From contig NZ_WIND01000002.1 of assembly GCF_009697225.1 (NCBI RefSeq), positions 310,001 through 374,000 of the forward strand: DNA of 64,000 nt, in the 5' to 3' direction. Position 1 is the first letter of the stretch. The number at the start of each line of letters is the position of its first letter. Position numbers and translations under genes: made by a program. This DNA comes from Halovulum marinum (lineage in GTDB: Bacteria; Pseudomonadota; Alphaproteobacteria; Rhodobacterales; Rhodobacteraceae). Below the pieces are notes generated by a model. It was not told where the DNA came from. It saw only the letters and a list, made by a program, of their open reading frames with translations, and did not search any database. Below, piece after piece: positions 45,429 through 55,900 of the stretch.

Positions 45429-45923
45429 ATGACCGCGATCGACTGGACACGCGCCACGCGCTACTTCCTGCTGGCCGACTTCCTCGGCGGCTTCAAGCTG
45501 GGGCTGAAGTACTTCTTCGCGCCCAAGGCGACGCTGAACTACCCGCACGAGAAGGGCCCGCTTTCGCCCCGGTTCCGCGGCGAGCACGCGCTGCGCCGCT
45601 ATCCCAACGGCGAGGAACGCTGCATCGCCTGCAAGCTGTGCGAGGCGATCTGCCCGGCGCAGGCGATCACCATCGACGCCGAACCGCGCGCGGACGGCTC
45701 GCGCCGGACCACGCGCTACGACATCGACATGACCAAGTGCATCTACTGCGGCTTCTGCCAGGAGGCGTGCCCGGTGGACGCGATCGTCGAGGGGCCGAAC
45801 TTCGAGTTCTCGACCGAAACCCGCGAGGAACTCTACTACGACAAGGACAAGCTGCTGGCCAACGGCGACCGGTGGGAGGCAGAGATCGCCCGCAACCTTG
45901 AGATGGACGCGCCTTACCGGTAA
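45429..45923 (+). CDS. nuoI: NADH-quinone oxidoreductase subunit I
   Basis: A 164-residue 8-iron ferredoxin-like subunit. Two CxxCxxCxxxCP motifs, [15 protein letters not shown] and [15 protein letters not shown], bind the 4Fe-4S clusters N6a and N6b, which link NuoG to NuoB. An amphipathic N-terminal helix ([20 protein letters not shown]) lies on the membrane. Confidence 0.97.
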   Translation: MTAIDWTRATRYFLLADFLGGFKLGLKYFFAPKATLNYPHEKGPLSPRFRGEHALRRYPNGEERCIACKLCEAICPAQAITIDAEPRADGSRRTTRYDIDMTKCIYCGFCQEACPVDAIVEGPNFEFSTETREELYYDKDKLLANGDRWEAEIARNLEMDAPYR

Positions 45924-45984
45924 CGAGCGGGCCACGACCAGCGCCGGCCCCCCGCCCGGCGCCAACTGAACGAGGGACAGATCC

Positions 45985-46599
45985 ATGGGCTTTGCCGCCT
46001 TCGCCTTCTATCTTTTCGCGATCACCGCCGTCGTCTCGGGCGGGCTGGTGGTGCTGTCGCGCAACCCGGTGCACTCGGTGCTGTGGCTGATCCTGGCGTT
46101 CATCTCGTCGGCGGGGCTGTTCATCCTGCTGGGCGCCGAGTTCGTGGCGCTGCTGCTGGTGATCGTCTACGTCGGCGCGGTCGCGGTGCTGTTCCTGTTC
46201 GTGGTGATGATGCTGGACGTCGACTTCGCCGAGCTGCGCGGCGAGTTCTCGCGCTACGCGCCGATCGGCTTCCTGCTGGGGCTGGTGATCCTGCTGCAGC
46301 TGGGCTTCGCCTTCGGCGCCTGGGAGGTGACCGAGCAGGCCGCCGCGCAGCGCGCCGCGGTGACCCCGGCGCCCGAGCAGGTGCAGAACACCGTCGCGCT
46401 GGGGCAGCTGATCTACACCCGCTACATCTTCCTGTTCCAGGCTGCGGGCCTGGTGCTGTTCGTGGCCATGGTCGGGGCCATCGTGCTGACCCTGCGCCAC
46501 CGCACCAACGTCAAGCGGCAGGACATCCTGGCGCAGATGTACCGCGATCCGGCGGCCTCGGTCGAGCTGAAGGACGTCAAGCCGGGGCAGGGCATCTGA
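45985..46599 (+). CDS. nuoJ: NADH-quinone oxidoreductase subunit J
   Basis: A 204-residue membrane subunit with five helices. The second and third helices carry [21 protein letters not shown] and the conserved [27 protein letters not shown], whose pi-bulge takes part in coupling. GAGGGAC precedes the ATG. Its stop overlaps the next start in TGATG. Confidence 0.95.
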   Translation: MGFAAFAFYLFAITAVVSGGLVVLSRNPVHSVLWLILAFISSAGLFILLGAEFVALLLVIVYVGAVAVLFLFVVMMLDVDFAELRGEFSRYAPIGFLLGLVILLQLGFAFGAWEVTEQAAAQRAAVTPAPEQVQNTVALGQLIYTRYIFLFQAAGLVLFVAMVGAIVLTLRHRTNVKRQDILAQMYRDPAASVELKDVKPGQGI

Positions 46600-47036
46600 T
46601 GCGCGCCGGGGCCGTGATCGCCGTCATCGCCGTGCTGGCCGCGGCCGCCCCGGCGGCCGGGCCGGCCGCGGCGCAGACGCCGCCGGCGCCGCCGCCGGTG
46701 CAGCTGCCGGTGAAGACCTATCCGGAGATCACCACCTTCGGCGGCTCGGACGCGCCGGTGGCGGCGGACGGGCAGGCGGTCTACCAGCTGTACTCGGCGC
46801 AGAAGGAGGCCGGGCGGCCCTGGGTCGGCGCGGTGTTCGTGCGCCGGATGGGCGGCGCGGCGACCTATCTCAGCCGCGCCTACGACTGCGCCGCCGGCAC
46901 CTGGCGCTGGCTGGGCGAGGCGGCGCGGCCGGACCGGATCAGCCTGTCGGTGACCTCGCTCGACCAGACCCGGCGCCGGGCGCTCGTTCCCGGCTCGATC
47001 GAACACAGACTTGCCCATTACGCCTGCGCGCTCTGA
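46599..47036 (+). CDS. exported hypothetical protein between nuoJ and nuoK
   Basis: A 145-residue protein with a signal peptide (about 1-26, PAAAQT) and a proline-rich start to the mature part. A beta-rich domain follows (YQLYSAQKEAGRPWVGAVFVRRMGGAATYLSRAYDC), with two cysteines (RAYDCAAG and HYACAL). No family recognised. The ATG overlaps the nuoJ stop by one base. It is followed by a 17-codon ORF and then nuoK. Confidence 0.65.
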   Translation: MRAGAVIAVIAVLAAAAPAAGPAAAQTPPAPPPVQLPVKTYPEITTFGGSDAPVAADGQAVYQLYSAQKEAGRPWVGAVFVRRMGGAATYLSRAYDCAAGTWRWLGEAARPDRISLSVTSLDQTRRRALVPGSIEHRLAHYACAL

Positions 47037-47046
47037 GGAGAAGACC

Positions 47047-47100
47047 ATGACCCGAACCGGCAGCGCCCCCCTTCGCGACAGATCGGAGACCCGAGCATGA
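47047..47100 (+). CDS. 17-codon ORF leading into nuoK (uncertain)
   Basis: The frame [17 protein letters not shown] starts at an ATG six bases after GAGGAG and ends with a TGA that overlaps the nuoK ATG (ATGA). nuoK has no good ribosome site of its own in this stretch, so the short frame may act as a coupling leader. It is too short to judge by composition. Confidence 0.3.
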   Translation: MTRTGSAPLRDRSETRA

Positions 47101-47402
47101 TCGGCCTGTCCCATTACCTGACCGTCGCCGCGATCCTGTTCGTCACCGGCATCTTCGGGATCTTCCTGAACCGCAAGAACGTGATCGTGATCCTGATGTC
47201 GCTGGAGCTGATGCTGCTGGCGGTGAACATCAACTTCGTCGCCTTCTCGTCCTTCCTTGGCGATCTGGCGGGGCAGGTGTTCGCGCTGTTCGTGCTGACC
47301 GTGGCCGCGGCCGAGGCCGCCATCGGGCTGGCGATCCTGGTCTGCTTCTTCCGCAACCGCGGCACCATCGCGGTCGAAGACATCAACGTGATGAAGGGCT
47401 GA
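47097..47402 (+). CDS. nuoK: NADH-quinone oxidoreductase subunit K
   Basis: A 101-residue subunit with three helices, related to MrpC/MnhC. The conserved membrane glutamates are in [17 protein letters not shown] and [15 protein letters not shown]. It belongs to the proton-translocating chain between NuoJ and NuoN. Confidence 0.96.
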   Translation: MIGLSHYLTVAAILFVTGIFGIFLNRKNVIVILMSLELMLLAVNINFVAFSSFLGDLAGQVFALFVLTVAAAEAAIGLAILVCFFRNRGTIAVEDINVMKG

Positions 47403-47405
47403 GGC

Positions 47406-49577
47406 ATGGCGACGATCATCCTTTTCGCGCCGCTGGTCGGCGCCCTGATCTGCGGCTTCGGCCACCGGTTCATCGGCGAGAAGGCGGCGACGATGACCGC
47501 CACCGCGCTGCTGTTCCTGTCGGCGCTGCTGTCCTGGGTGGTGTTCCTCGGCCACGACGGCGACCAGGTCGCCACGGTCGAGCTGTTCCGCTGGATCGAG
47601 AGCGGCAGCATGTCGGCCTACTGGGCGGTCCGGCTGGACACGCTGACCGCGGTGATGCTGGTGGTGATCACCACCGTCTCGGCGCTGGTGCACCTCTATT
47701 CCGTCGGCTACATGGCGCATGACGAGAACTGGAAGAAGGGCGAAAGCTATTGTCCCCGGTTCTTCGCCTACCTGTCGTTCTTCACCTTCGCCATGCTGAT
47801 GCTGGTGACCGCCGACAACCTGGTGCAGATGTTCTTCGGCTGGGAGGGCGTGGGCGTCGCCTCGTACCTGCTGATCGGCTTCTACTACCGCAAGCCCTCG
47901 GCCAACAACGCGGCGATGAAGGCGTTCATCGTCAACCGGGTCGGCGACTTCGGCTTCGCGCTGGGCATCTTCGCGTTGTTCTACCTGACCGACTCGATCC
48001 AGTTCGACGTCATCTTCGGCGCCGCGCCGGACCTGGCCGCGACCAGCCTGAGCTTCCTGTGGATGCAGGTGAACGCGGCCGAGCTGATCGCGGTGCTGCT
48101 GTTCATCGGCGCTATGGGCAAGTCGGCGCAGCTGTTCCTGCACACCTGGCTGCCGGACGCGATGGAGGGCCCGACCCCGGTGTCGGCGCTGATCCACGCC
48201 GCCACCATGGTCACCGCCGGGGTGTTCCTGGTCGTCCGCATGTCGCCGCTGTTCGAATACGCGCCCGGCGCGCTGACCATGGTGACGGTGATCGGCGCCT
48301 CGACCGCGTTCTTCGCCGCGACCGTGGGTCTGGTGCAGAACGACATCAAGCGGGTGATCGCCTATTCGACCTGCTCGCAGCTGGGCTACATGTTCGCCGC
48401 CGCCGGCGTCGGCTTCTATCAGGCGGCGATGTTCCACCTGTTCACCCACGCCGCGTTCAAGGCGCTGCTGTTCCTCGGCGCCGGCTCGGTGATCACCGCG
48501 ATGCACCACGAGCAGGACATGCGCAACTACGGCGGGCTGAAGGACAAGGTGCCGCTGACGTTCTGGACGATGATCATCGGCACGCTGGCGATCACCGGCG
48601 TCGGCATCCCGTTCAGCTACGACCTGGTGGGCGTGCCGATCGGGCTGGCCGGGTTCGTGTCGAAGGACGCGATCATCGAGGGCGTCTACGCCGGCAACTC
48701 GGTCTATGCCTTCGGGCTGCTGTTGATCGCGGCGCTGTTCACCAGCTTCTACTCCTGGCGGCTGATCTTCATGACCTTCTACGGCGAGCCGCGCGGCGAC
48801 ATGCACGCGCACGAGCATGCGCACGAGAGCCCGCGGGTGATGACCGTGCCGCTGGTGGTGCTGGCGGTCGGCGCGGTGCTGCTGGGCACGGTCTACTACA
48901 AGCCGTTCGTCGGCAGCTCGGCCGAGAAGTTCTTCGGCCCCTCGGTCTACAACTACACCGGCGCCGAGGCCAGCGATCACGCCGCGGCCCCTGCCGCCGA
49001 CACCGGGGCCGACCCTGCGGCCGATTCTGCGGCCGATTCTGCCGCCGAACCCGAGGCGCCGGCCGTGGCCCGTGACCAGGCCGACGCGCCCGCCGCGGAC
49101 GCGCACGCCGCCGGCGACGGCGCGGCGGCCGCCGACCTGTCGCGCCTCGATGAGCGCGAGTTCGTGCTGCACGCCTATCACGGCGTGCCGGAGTGGGTGA
49201 AACTGGCGCCGTTCGTGGCCATGCTGCTGGGTCTGGGCACGGCCTATCTGTTCTACATCGCGCGGCCCGAGCTGCCCGGCCGGCTGGCCGCGGCGAACCC
49301 GGGCCTGTACCGCTTCCTGCTGAACAAGTGGTATTTCGACGAGCTCTACGACGTGCTGTTCGTGCGTCCGGCGCGCGCCATCGGCCGCTTCCTGTGGAAG
49401 CAGGGCGACGGCGCGACGATCGACGGCGGCATCAACGGGCTGGCGATGGGGGTGGTGCCGTTCTTCACCCGCGTCGCGGCGCGGGTGCAGTCGGGCTATG
49501 TGTTCCACTACGCCTTCGCGATGTTCATCGGGCTTGCGGCCCTTCTGACCTGGATCCTGCTGAGGGCGTTTAGCTGA
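47406..49577 (+). CDS. nuoL: NADH-quinone oxidoreductase subunit L with low-complexity insert
   Basis: A 723-residue antiporter-like subunit with about sixteen helices and the long lateral helix. [48 protein letters not shown] and the lysine in [16 protein letters not shown] mark the proton channel. Between the last antiporter helix and the lateral helix (about residues 520-577) lies an Ala/Asp-rich low-complexity insert with repeats of [11 protein letters not shown], preceded by a His-rich MHAHEHAHE. NuoL is usually about 610-700 residues. nuoM starts on the last base of the stop. Confidence 0.96.
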   Translation: MATIILFAPLVGALICGFGHRFIGEKAATMTATALLFLSALLSWVVFLGHDGDQVATVELFRWIESGSMSAYWAVRLDTLTAVMLVVITTVSALVHLYSVGYMAHDENWKKGESYCPRFFAYLSFFTFAMLMLVTADNLVQMFFGWEGVGVASYLLIGFYYRKPSANNAAMKAFIVNRVGDFGFALGIFALFYLTDSIQFDVIFGAAPDLAATSLSFLWMQVNAAELIAVLLFIGAMGKSAQLFLHTWLPDAMEGPTPVSALIHAATMVTAGVFLVVRMSPLFEYAPGALTMVTVIGASTAFFAATVGLVQNDIKRVIAYSTCSQLGYMFAAAGVGFYQAAMFHLFTHAAFKALLFLGAGSVITAMHHEQDMRNYGGLKDKVPLTFWTMIIGTLAITGVGIPFSYDLVGVPIGLAGFVSKDAIIEGVYAGNSVYAFGLLLIAALFTSFYSWRLIFMTFYGEPRGDMHAHEHAHESPRVMTVPLVVLAVGAVLLGTVYYKPFVGSSAEKFFGPSVYNYTGAEASDHAAAPAADTGADPAADSAADSAAEPEAPAVARDQADAPAADAHAAGDGAAAADLSRLDEREFVLHAYHGVPEWVKLAPFVAMLLGLGTAYLFYIARPELPGRLAAANPGLYRFLLNKWYFDELYDVLFVRPARAIGRFLWKQGDGATIDGGINGLAMGVVPFFTRVAARVQSGYVFHYAFAMFIGLAALLTWILLRAFS

Positions 49578-51112
49578 TGGACAACCTGCTTTCCCTGGTC
49601 ACCTTCCTGCCGCTGATCGGTGCGGTGGTACTGATGCTGTTCCTGCGCGGCGAGGACGAGGCGGCGCGGCTGAACGCCAAGCGGCTGGCGCTGTTCACCA
49701 CGCTGGCGACCTTCCTGCTGTCGCTGGCGGTGATCTCGGGCTTCGATCCGAACGACGCCGGCTTCCAGTTCGTCGAGGAATCGGAATGGATCGGCGGGCT
49801 GACCTACAAGCTGGGCGTCGACGGCATCTCGGTGCTGTTCGTGATGCTGACCACCTTCCTGATGCCGATCACCATCGGCGCCTGCTGGTCGGTCGAGCAC
49901 CGGGTGAAGGAATACATGATCGCCTTCCTGGTGCTCGAGACGCTGATGATCGGCGTGTTCGTGGCGCTGGACCTGATCCTGTTCTACTTCTTCTTCGAGG
50001 CCGGGCTGATCCCGATGTTCCTGATCATCGGCATCTGGGGCGGCAAGGAACGGATCTACGCCGCGTTCAAGTTCTTCCTGTACACGCTGCTCGGATCGCT
50101 GCTGATGCTGGTGGCGATGCTGGCGATGTACGTCGACGCCGGCACCACCGACATCGTGCGGCTGCTGAACCACGACTTCAGCTCGCAGGCGCTGGACCTG
50201 TTCGGCTTCCAGATCATCGGCGGGCTGCAGACGCTGCTGTGGATCGCCTTCTTCGCCAGCTTCGCGGTGAAGATGCCGATGTGGCCGGTGCACACCTGGC
50301 TGCCGGACGCGCACGTGCAGGCGCCGACCGCCGGCTCGGTGATCCTGGCGGCGATCCTGCTGAAGATGGGCGGCTACGGCTTCCTGCGCTTCAGCCTGCC
50401 GATGTTCCCGGTGGCGAGCGACCTGATGGCGAACTTCGTGTTCGCGCTGTCGGTGATCGCGATCATCTACACCTCGCTGGTGGCGATGATGCAGGAGGAC
50501 ATGAAGAAGCTGATCGCCTATTCCTCGGTGGCGCACATGGGCTTCGTGACCATGGGCATCTTCGCGGCGAACCGGCAGGGCGTGGACGGGGCGATCTTCC
50601 AGATGATCAGCCACGGCTTCATCTCGGGCGCGCTGTTCCTTGCGGTCGGGGTGATCTACGACCGCATGCACACGCGCGAGATCGACGCCTACGGCGGGCT
50701 GGTGATCCGGATGCCGGCGTTCGCGCTGATCTTCATGCTGTTCACCATGGCCAACGTCGGGCTGCCCGGCACCTCGGGCTTCGTCGGCGAGTTCCTGACC
50801 CTGGCCGGCGCGTTCCAGGCCAACACCTGGGTCGCGTTCTTCGCCACCACCGGGGTGATCCTGTCGGCGGCCTACGCGCTGTGGCTGTACCGCCGCGTGG
50901 CGTTCGGCGACCTGATCAAGGAAAGCCTGCGCTCGATCCGGGACATGGACCGGCGCGAGCGGCTGCTGTTCGCGCCGCTGGTGGCGATGACGCTGCTGCT
51001 GGGGATCTATCCCAGCCTGGCGCTGGACCAGATCGGGCCGTCGGTCGCGGCGCTTCTGAACAACTACGAGCTTGCGCTGGCCGAGGCGCAGACGCAGCTG
51101 GCCGAGAACTGA
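49577..51112 (+). CDS. nuoM: NADH-quinone oxidoreductase subunit M
   Basis: A 511-residue antiporter-like subunit with fourteen helices. [19 protein letters not shown] contains the key membrane glutamate, [30 protein letters not shown] and [15 protein letters not shown] the channel lysines and histidines. The ATG overlaps the nuoL stop (TGATG). It ends ten bases before nuoN. Confidence 0.97.
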   Translation: MDNLLSLVTFLPLIGAVVLMLFLRGEDEAARLNAKRLALFTTLATFLLSLAVISGFDPNDAGFQFVEESEWIGGLTYKLGVDGISVLFVMLTTFLMPITIGACWSVEHRVKEYMIAFLVLETLMIGVFVALDLILFYFFFEAGLIPMFLIIGIWGGKERIYAAFKFFLYTLLGSLLMLVAMLAMYVDAGTTDIVRLLNHDFSSQALDLFGFQIIGGLQTLLWIAFFASFAVKMPMWPVHTWLPDAHVQAPTAGSVILAAILLKMGGYGFLRFSLPMFPVASDLMANFVFALSVIAIIYTSLVAMMQEDMKKLIAYSSVAHMGFVTMGIFAANRQGVDGAIFQMISHGFISGALFLAVGVIYDRMHTREIDAYGGLVIRMPAFALIFMLFTMANVGLPGTSGFVGEFLTLAGAFQANTWVAFFATTGVILSAAYALWLYRRVAFGDLIKESLRSIRDMDRRERLLFAPLVAMTLLLGIYPSLALDQIGPSVAALLNNYELALAEAQTQLAEN

Positions 51113-51122
51113 GGGAACGCGG

Positions 51123-52556
51123 ATGTTTGCCCAAGACCTGAACACTGTCCTGCCCGAGGTCGCGCTGGCGGTCTATGCCATGGCCGCGCTGATGGCCGGC
51201 GTCTTCGGCCTCGTGAACTCGCGCGTCGTGCTGTGGACCACGGCGGCGGTGCTGGCGACCTTCGGCGCCTGGATCGGCGTCTCTCCCGGCGGCGAGACCA
51301 CCGCCTTCGCCGACAGCTTCGTCAACGACGGCTTCGCCCGCTTCGCCAAGGTGGTGCTGCTGTGGGGCGCGGCGGCGATGCTGCTGATCAGCGACGAGTA
51401 CCTCGAGCGCAACAGCCTGCTGAACTACGAGTACCCGGTGCTGGTGGCGCTGTCGGTGGTCGGGATGATGGTGATGGTCTCGGCACACGATCTGATGGTG
51501 CTGTACCTGGGGCTGGAGCTGCAGTCGCTGGCGCTGTACGTGATCGCCGCCTACCGGCGCGACTCGGTGCGCTCGACCGAGGCCGGGCTGAAGTACTTCG
51601 TGCTCGGCGCGCTCAGCTCGGGGATGCTGCTCTACGGCGCCTCGCTGACCTACGGCACCGCCGGAACCACCAACCTCGCCGGCATCGGCGCGATCGTCAG
51701 CGCCGGAGACATCTCGGTCGGGCTGCTGTTCGGGCTGGTGTTCCTGTGCGCCGGGCTGGCGTTCAAGGTCTCGGCGGCGCCGTTCCACATGTGGACCCCG
51801 GACGTCTACGAGGGCGCGCCGACGCCGGTCACCGGCTTTTTCGCCACCGCGCCGAAGATGGCGGCGGCGGGGCTGTTCGCGCGGGTGCTGTTCGACGGCT
51901 TCGCCGGCGCGGTCGCCGACTGGCAGCAGATCCTGGCGTTCCTGTCGCTGGCCTCGATGCTGCTGGGTTCGGTCGCCGCGATCGGCCAGAGCAACATCAA
52001 GCGGCTGATGGCCTATTCCTCGATCGGCCACATGGGCTATGCGCTGATGGGCCTGGCCGCGGGAACCGAGGCCGGGGTCGGCGCCATGCTGCTCTACATG
52101 GCGATCTACGTGACCATGAACGTCGGCGTGTTCGCCTTCATCCTGAACATGACCCGCGACGGCACCGGGGTCACCGACATCGCCGCGCTCGGCCTCTACA
52201 GCCGGGTCGATCCGGCGCGGGCGCTGTGCCTGGCGGTGCTGATGTTCTCGCTGGCCGGGCTGCCGCCGCTGGTCGGGTTCTGGGCCAAGTTCGTGGTGTT
52301 CCAGGCCGCGGTCGACGCCGGCCTGGTCTGGCTGGCGGTGATCGGCGTGGTCGCCTCGGTGATCGGCGCGTTCTACTACCTGCGCATCGTCTACCTGATG
52401 TACTTCGGCGAGCCGGTCGACGCGCTCGACGGCACCATGCCGCCGCTGCACTGGGCGGCGCTGGGGGTCAGCGCGGCGGCGATGGTGCTGGGCGTGGTGA
52501 ACCTGTTCGGCGTCGACGCGATGGCCGCCGCCGCCGCCGCGACGCTGGTGAATTGA
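51123..52556 (+). CDS. nuoN: NADH-quinone oxidoreductase subunit N
   Basis: A 477-residue antiporter-like subunit starting [72 protein letters not shown] and [17 protein letters not shown] are its signatures. It is the last nuo subunit. Its stop overlaps the TTG start of birA (TTGA), so the operon appears to run on. Confidence 0.97.
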   Translation: MFAQDLNTVLPEVALAVYAMAALMAGVFGLVNSRVVLWTTAAVLATFGAWIGVSPGGETTAFADSFVNDGFARFAKVVLLWGAAAMLLISDEYLERNSLLNYEYPVLVALSVVGMMVMVSAHDLMVLYLGLELQSLALYVIAAYRRDSVRSTEAGLKYFVLGALSSGMLLYGASLTYGTAGTTNLAGIGAIVSAGDISVGLLFGLVFLCAGLAFKVSAAPFHMWTPDVYEGAPTPVTGFFATAPKMAAAGLFARVLFDGFAGAVADWQQILAFLSLASMLLGSVAAIGQSNIKRLMAYSSIGHMGYALMGLAAGTEAGVGAMLLYMAIYVTMNVGVFAFILNMTRDGTGVTDIAALGLYSRVDPARALCLAVLMFSLAGLPPLVGFWAKFVVFQAAVDAGLVWLAVIGVVASVIGAFYYLRIVYLMYFGEPVDALDGTMPPLHWAALGVSAAAMVLGVVNLFGVDAMAAAAAATLVN

Positions 52557-53332
52557 CCGGCCCGGCCGGTTCCGGGGCCGGGGATGGGGCCGGCGATGGC
52601 GCCGGCATCCGCCGCGTCGTGCTGGCCCGGACCGACAGCACCAACGCCGAGGCGCTGCGCCGCCTGGCCGCGGGCGAGGCGGCGCCGTTCTGGGTGCTGG
52701 CCGACCGCCAGACCGCCGGGCGCGGCCGCCGCGGCCGGCCCTGGGTGTCGCCGGCGGGCAATTTCTACGGCAGCGTCGCGCTGCGCCCCGGCGGCGACGC
52801 CGGGCAGGCGGCGCTGCGCAGCTTCACCGCCGCGCTGGCGCTGGCCGAGACGCTGGACGGGCTCGGGCTCGACCCGGCGCGGCTGGCGCTGAAATGGCCC
52901 AACGACGTGCTGCTGGACGGGCGCAAGCTGGCCGGAATCCTGCTGGAGGGCACCAGCCAGCGCGGCGCGCTGGCGCTGGTGGTGGGGATCGGCGTCAACC
53001 TCGCCAGCGCGCCGCCGCCCGGCGCGGTCGAGCCGGGCGCGGTGCCGCCGGTGGCGCTGGCCGAGGCCGGGCTGCGGCTGACGCCCGACGCCTTTCTGGA
53101 CGCGCTGGCGCCGCGCTTCGCCGCGCTCGAGGCCGAATTCGCGGCCCGCGGCTTCGAACCGATCCGCGCCGCCTGGCTGGCGCGTGCGGCGCGGCTGGGC
53201 CAGCAGATCACCGCGCGGCTGCCGGGCCGGCAGATCACCGGCCGGTTCGAGACGGTGGACGAGACCGGGGCAGTCGTTCTAGATACCCCCGCCGGCCGGC
53301 AGCACCTGCCGGCGGCCGACATACACTTCTGA
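52553..53332 (+). CDS. birA: biotin--[acetyl-CoA-carboxylase] ligase
   Basis: A 259-residue biotin protein ligase lacking the N-terminal DNA-binding domain of E. coli BirA, thus a class I enzyme without repressor function. Marks are [12 protein letters not shown], the biotinyl-AMP loop [22 protein letters not shown] and [19 protein letters not shown] with the catalytic lysine. It uses ATP and biotin to modify the carboxylase carrier protein. The TTG at 52553 overlapping the nuoN stop is the only suitable start; the first 20 residues are Gly/Ala-rich. Confidence 0.92.
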   Translation: MTGPAGSGAGDGAGDGAGIRRVVLARTDSTNAEALRRLAAGEAAPFWVLADRQTAGRGRRGRPWVSPAGNFYGSVALRPGGDAGQAALRSFTAALALAETLDGLGLDPARLALKWPNDVLLDGRKLAGILLEGTSQRGALALVVGIGVNLASAPPPGAVEPGAVPPVALAEAGLRLTPDAFLDALAPRFAALEAEFAARGFEPIRAAWLARAARLGQQITARLPGRQITGRFETVDETGAVVLDTPAGRQHLPAADIHF

Positions 53333-53351
53333 CGGAAGGGCGGATCTGCCC

Positions 53352-54137
53352 ATGCTTCTGGCCATCGACGTCGGCAACACCAACTGCGTCTTCGCGCTGC
53401 ACGACGGCACGCGCGAACTGGCGGCGTTCCGCTGCCGGACCGAGCACGCCCGCACCGCCGACGAATACTACGTCTGGCTGCAGCAGCTGATGACGCTGAA
53501 CGGCATCGCCGGGCGGATCACCGACGTGATCGTGTCCTCGGTGGTGCCGCAGGTGGTGTTCAACCTGCGGGTCCTGTCGGACAAGTACTTCCGCACCCGC
53601 CCGATGGTCGTCGGCAAGCCCGAGGTCGCGCTGGGCGTGCCGGTGCGCGTCGACGCCGACACCACCGTCGGCGCCGACCGGCTGGTGAACACCGTCGGCG
53701 CCTACGACCGCTACGGCGGCGACCTGGTGGTGGTCGATTTCGGCACCGCCACCACCTTCGACGTGGTCGGCCACGACGGCGCCTACGAGGGCGGGGTGAT
53801 CGCGCCGGGCGTCAACCTGTCGCTCAAGGCGCTCAGCCAGGCCGCCGCGGCGCTGCCCTACATCGACGTGACCCACCCCGAAAAGGTCGTCGGCACCAAC
53901 ACCCGCGCCTGCATGCAGTCGGGGATCTACTGGGGTTACATCAGCCTGATCGAGGGCGTCTGCGCCCGCATCGCCGCCGAGCGCGGGCGCGAGATGAAGG
54001 TGGTCGGAACCGGCGGCCTGTCGCCGCTGTTCGACCAGGGGACCGACGTCTTCGACCACATCGACACCGATCTGACCATTCACGGGCTCGTGCTGATCCA
54101 CGCCCGCAACAGCCCGAAAGCGAAATTGACCGTATGA
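53352..54137 (+). CDS. coaX: type III pantothenate kinase
   Basis: A 261-residue CoaX of the ASKHA fold: phosphate loop LLAIDVGNTNCVFALHDG, GADRLVNTVGAYDRYGGDLVVVDFGTATTFDVV with the catalytic Asp, and GGVIAPGVNLS. It performs the first step of coenzyme A synthesis and needs a monovalent cation. It lies 19 bases after birA, and its stop overlaps the RNase J start (ATGA). Confidence 0.95.
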   Translation: MLLAIDVGNTNCVFALHDGTRELAAFRCRTEHARTADEYYVWLQQLMTLNGIAGRITDVIVSSVVPQVVFNLRVLSDKYFRTRPMVVGKPEVALGVPVRVDADTTVGADRLVNTVGAYDRYGGDLVVVDFGTATTFDVVGHDGAYEGGVIAPGVNLSLKALSQAAAALPYIDVTHPEKVVGTNTRACMQSGIYWGYISLIEGVCARIAAERGREMKVVGTGGLSPLFDQGTDVFDHIDTDLTIHGLVLIHARNSPKAKLTV

Positions 54138-55807
54138 CGAATGATCCGAAACTGACCTACCTGGCGCTTGGCGGCGCCGGCGAGATCGGCATGAACATGT
54201 ATCTCTACGGCTACGGGCCGGTGGGGGCGCAGCGCTTCATCCTGGTCGACACCGGCGTGACCTTTCCGGACATGGACGGCTCGCCCGGGGTCGACCTGAT
54301 CATGGCCGACCCCGGCTTCATCGCCGCGCGCGCCGACCGGCTGGACGGGATCCTGATCACCCACGCCCACGAGGATCACGTCGGCGCGCTCGGCCACCTG
54401 TGGCCGCGGCTGCAGGCGCCGGTCTACGCGCGCCGCTTCACCGCGCTGATCGCCCAGCAGAAGCTGGAGCGGGCCGGCCAGGACCCGAAGATCGTGCGCA
54501 CCGCCCCGGCCTGGCCCGAGACGGTCGAGATCGGCCCGTTCCGCGTCGGCTTCGTGCCGGTGTCGCACTCGATCCCCGAGGCCTCGGCGCTGGTGATCGA
54601 CACCCCCGCGGGCCGCATCCTGCACACCGGCGATCTGAAGCTGGACCAGACGCCGCTGGTCGGCGAGCCGTGGGACCCGGCGCGGTTCCGCAGCATCGGC
54701 GACGACGGCGTGAAGGCGCTGGTCTGCGATTCGACCAATGTGTTCTCGCCGCACCACGGCCGCTCCGAGGCCGACATCGTCGGCCCGGTCGAGGCGCTGA
54801 TGGCCGAGGCCAAAGGCCTGGTCGTCGCCACCACGTTCGCCTCGAACATCGCCCGGCTGCGCACGCTGGCGCAGGCGGCGCACGACCAGGGCCGCTCGGT
54901 TGTGGTGCTGGGCCGGGCGATGAACCAGATGATCCAGAACGGCTTCGCCACCGATGTGCTGCCCGACTTCCCGCCGGTGGTCGACGTGCAGGACGCCGAG
55001 GGCATCGCCCGCGGGAACCTGTTCATGCTGGCCACCGGCAGCCAGGGCGAGCGCCGCGCCGCCACCGCGCAGCTCGCCTCGCAGGGCTATCGCGGCTTCC
55101 GCCTGAAACAGGGCGACACCTTCCTGTTCTCGTCCAAGACCATCCCCGGCAACGAGAAGTCCGTCGGCCGGATCCTGAACCAGCTGTCCGAGCAGGGCGT
55201 GCGGGTGATCGACGACAGCGACGGGCGCTACCATGTCTCGGGGCATGCCAACCGCCCGGACCTGGAACAGGTGCACACGCTGGTGCGCCCGGCCAACGTG
55301 ATCCCGATGCACGGCGAGCACCGCCACCTGGTCAGCCATGCCGAACTGGCCCGCAGCCACGGCCGCACCGGCGTGGTCGCCGCCAACGGCGCGGTGGTCG
55401 ACCTGACCGGCCCCGAGGCCGAGGTCATCGATCAGGTCGAGACCGGGCGGCTCTACCTCGACGGCCGGGTGCTGATCGGCGCGATGGACGGCGTGGTGCG
55501 CGAGCGCATGCGCATGGCGCTGCGCGGCCACGTCATCGTCTCGGTGCTGCTCGAGGGCGACGGCAGCATGGCCGACGCGCCCTGGGCCGAGATCGTCGGC
55601 CTGCCCGAGACCGGCGCCGGGCGCAAGCCGGTGGCCGAGATGATCGAGCAGGCGGTGGACGCGGCGCTGTCCGGCGCCAAGCGCGCGGCGCTGCGCGACG
55701 ATGCCGAAGTCGAGAAGCTGGTCGAGCGCGCGGTGCGCACCGCCGCCGACGAGCTGGTCGGCAAGAAACCGGTGACGACGGTGCTGATCAACCGCTTCGA
55801 GGGCTGA
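54134..55807 (+). CDS. rnj: ribonuclease J
   Basis: A 557-residue metallo-beta-lactamase/beta-CASP nuclease. The metal site is HAHEDH at residues 77-82 with further ligands in SHSIPEAS and HTGDLKLD. The beta-CASP region has CDSTNVFS, TTFASNIARL and VIPMHGEHRHLVSHAELA, and a C-terminal domain follows. It degrades and matures RNA from 5' ends. The ATG overlaps coaX (ATGA). A strong terminator at 55845 ends the transcript. Confidence 0.95.
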   Translation: MTNDPKLTYLALGGAGEIGMNMYLYGYGPVGAQRFILVDTGVTFPDMDGSPGVDLIMADPGFIAARADRLDGILITHAHEDHVGALGHLWPRLQAPVYARRFTALIAQQKLERAGQDPKIVRTAPAWPETVEIGPFRVGFVPVSHSIPEASALVIDTPAGRILHTGDLKLDQTPLVGEPWDPARFRSIGDDGVKALVCDSTNVFSPHHGRSEADIVGPVEALMAEAKGLVVATTFASNIARLRTLAQAAHDQGRSVVVLGRAMNQMIQNGFATDVLPDFPPVVDVQDAEGIARGNLFMLATGSQGERRAATAQLASQGYRGFRLKQGDTFLFSSKTIPGNEKSVGRILNQLSEQGVRVIDDSDGRYHVSGHANRPDLEQVHTLVRPANVIPMHGEHRHLVSHAELARSHGRTGVVAANGAVVDLTGPEAEVIDQVETGRLYLDGRVLIGAMDGVVRERMRMALRGHVIVSVLLEGDGSMADAPWAEIVGLPETGAGRKPVAEMIEQAVDAALSGAKRAALRDDAEVEKLVERAVRTAADELVGKKPVTTVLINRFEG

Positions 55808-55844
55808 CGCCACACCGCCGCCGCGGGACAGGCCCACGCAAGAG

Positions 55845-55879
55845 AAAACGCCGCGCCGGGATCCCGGCGCGGCGTTTTT
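55845..55879. terminator. bidirectional intrinsic terminator between RNase J and the helicase
   Basis: A 34-base perfect inverted repeat, AAAACGCCGCGCCGGGA/TCCCGGCGCGGCGTTTT, with a T-run on both strands. It ends the rightward nuo-birA-coaX-rnj transcript and the leftward DEAD-box helicase transcript. Confidence 0.93.
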
Positions 55880-55900
55880 CATGTCTGCTGCGGGGCCGGC

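Noticed and set aside
46422-49508. A 1,000-codon open frame on the minus strand across nuoJ-nuoL
   Set aside because: It is antisense to well-recognised nuo subunits and is His/Arg/Gln-rich with no family similarity.
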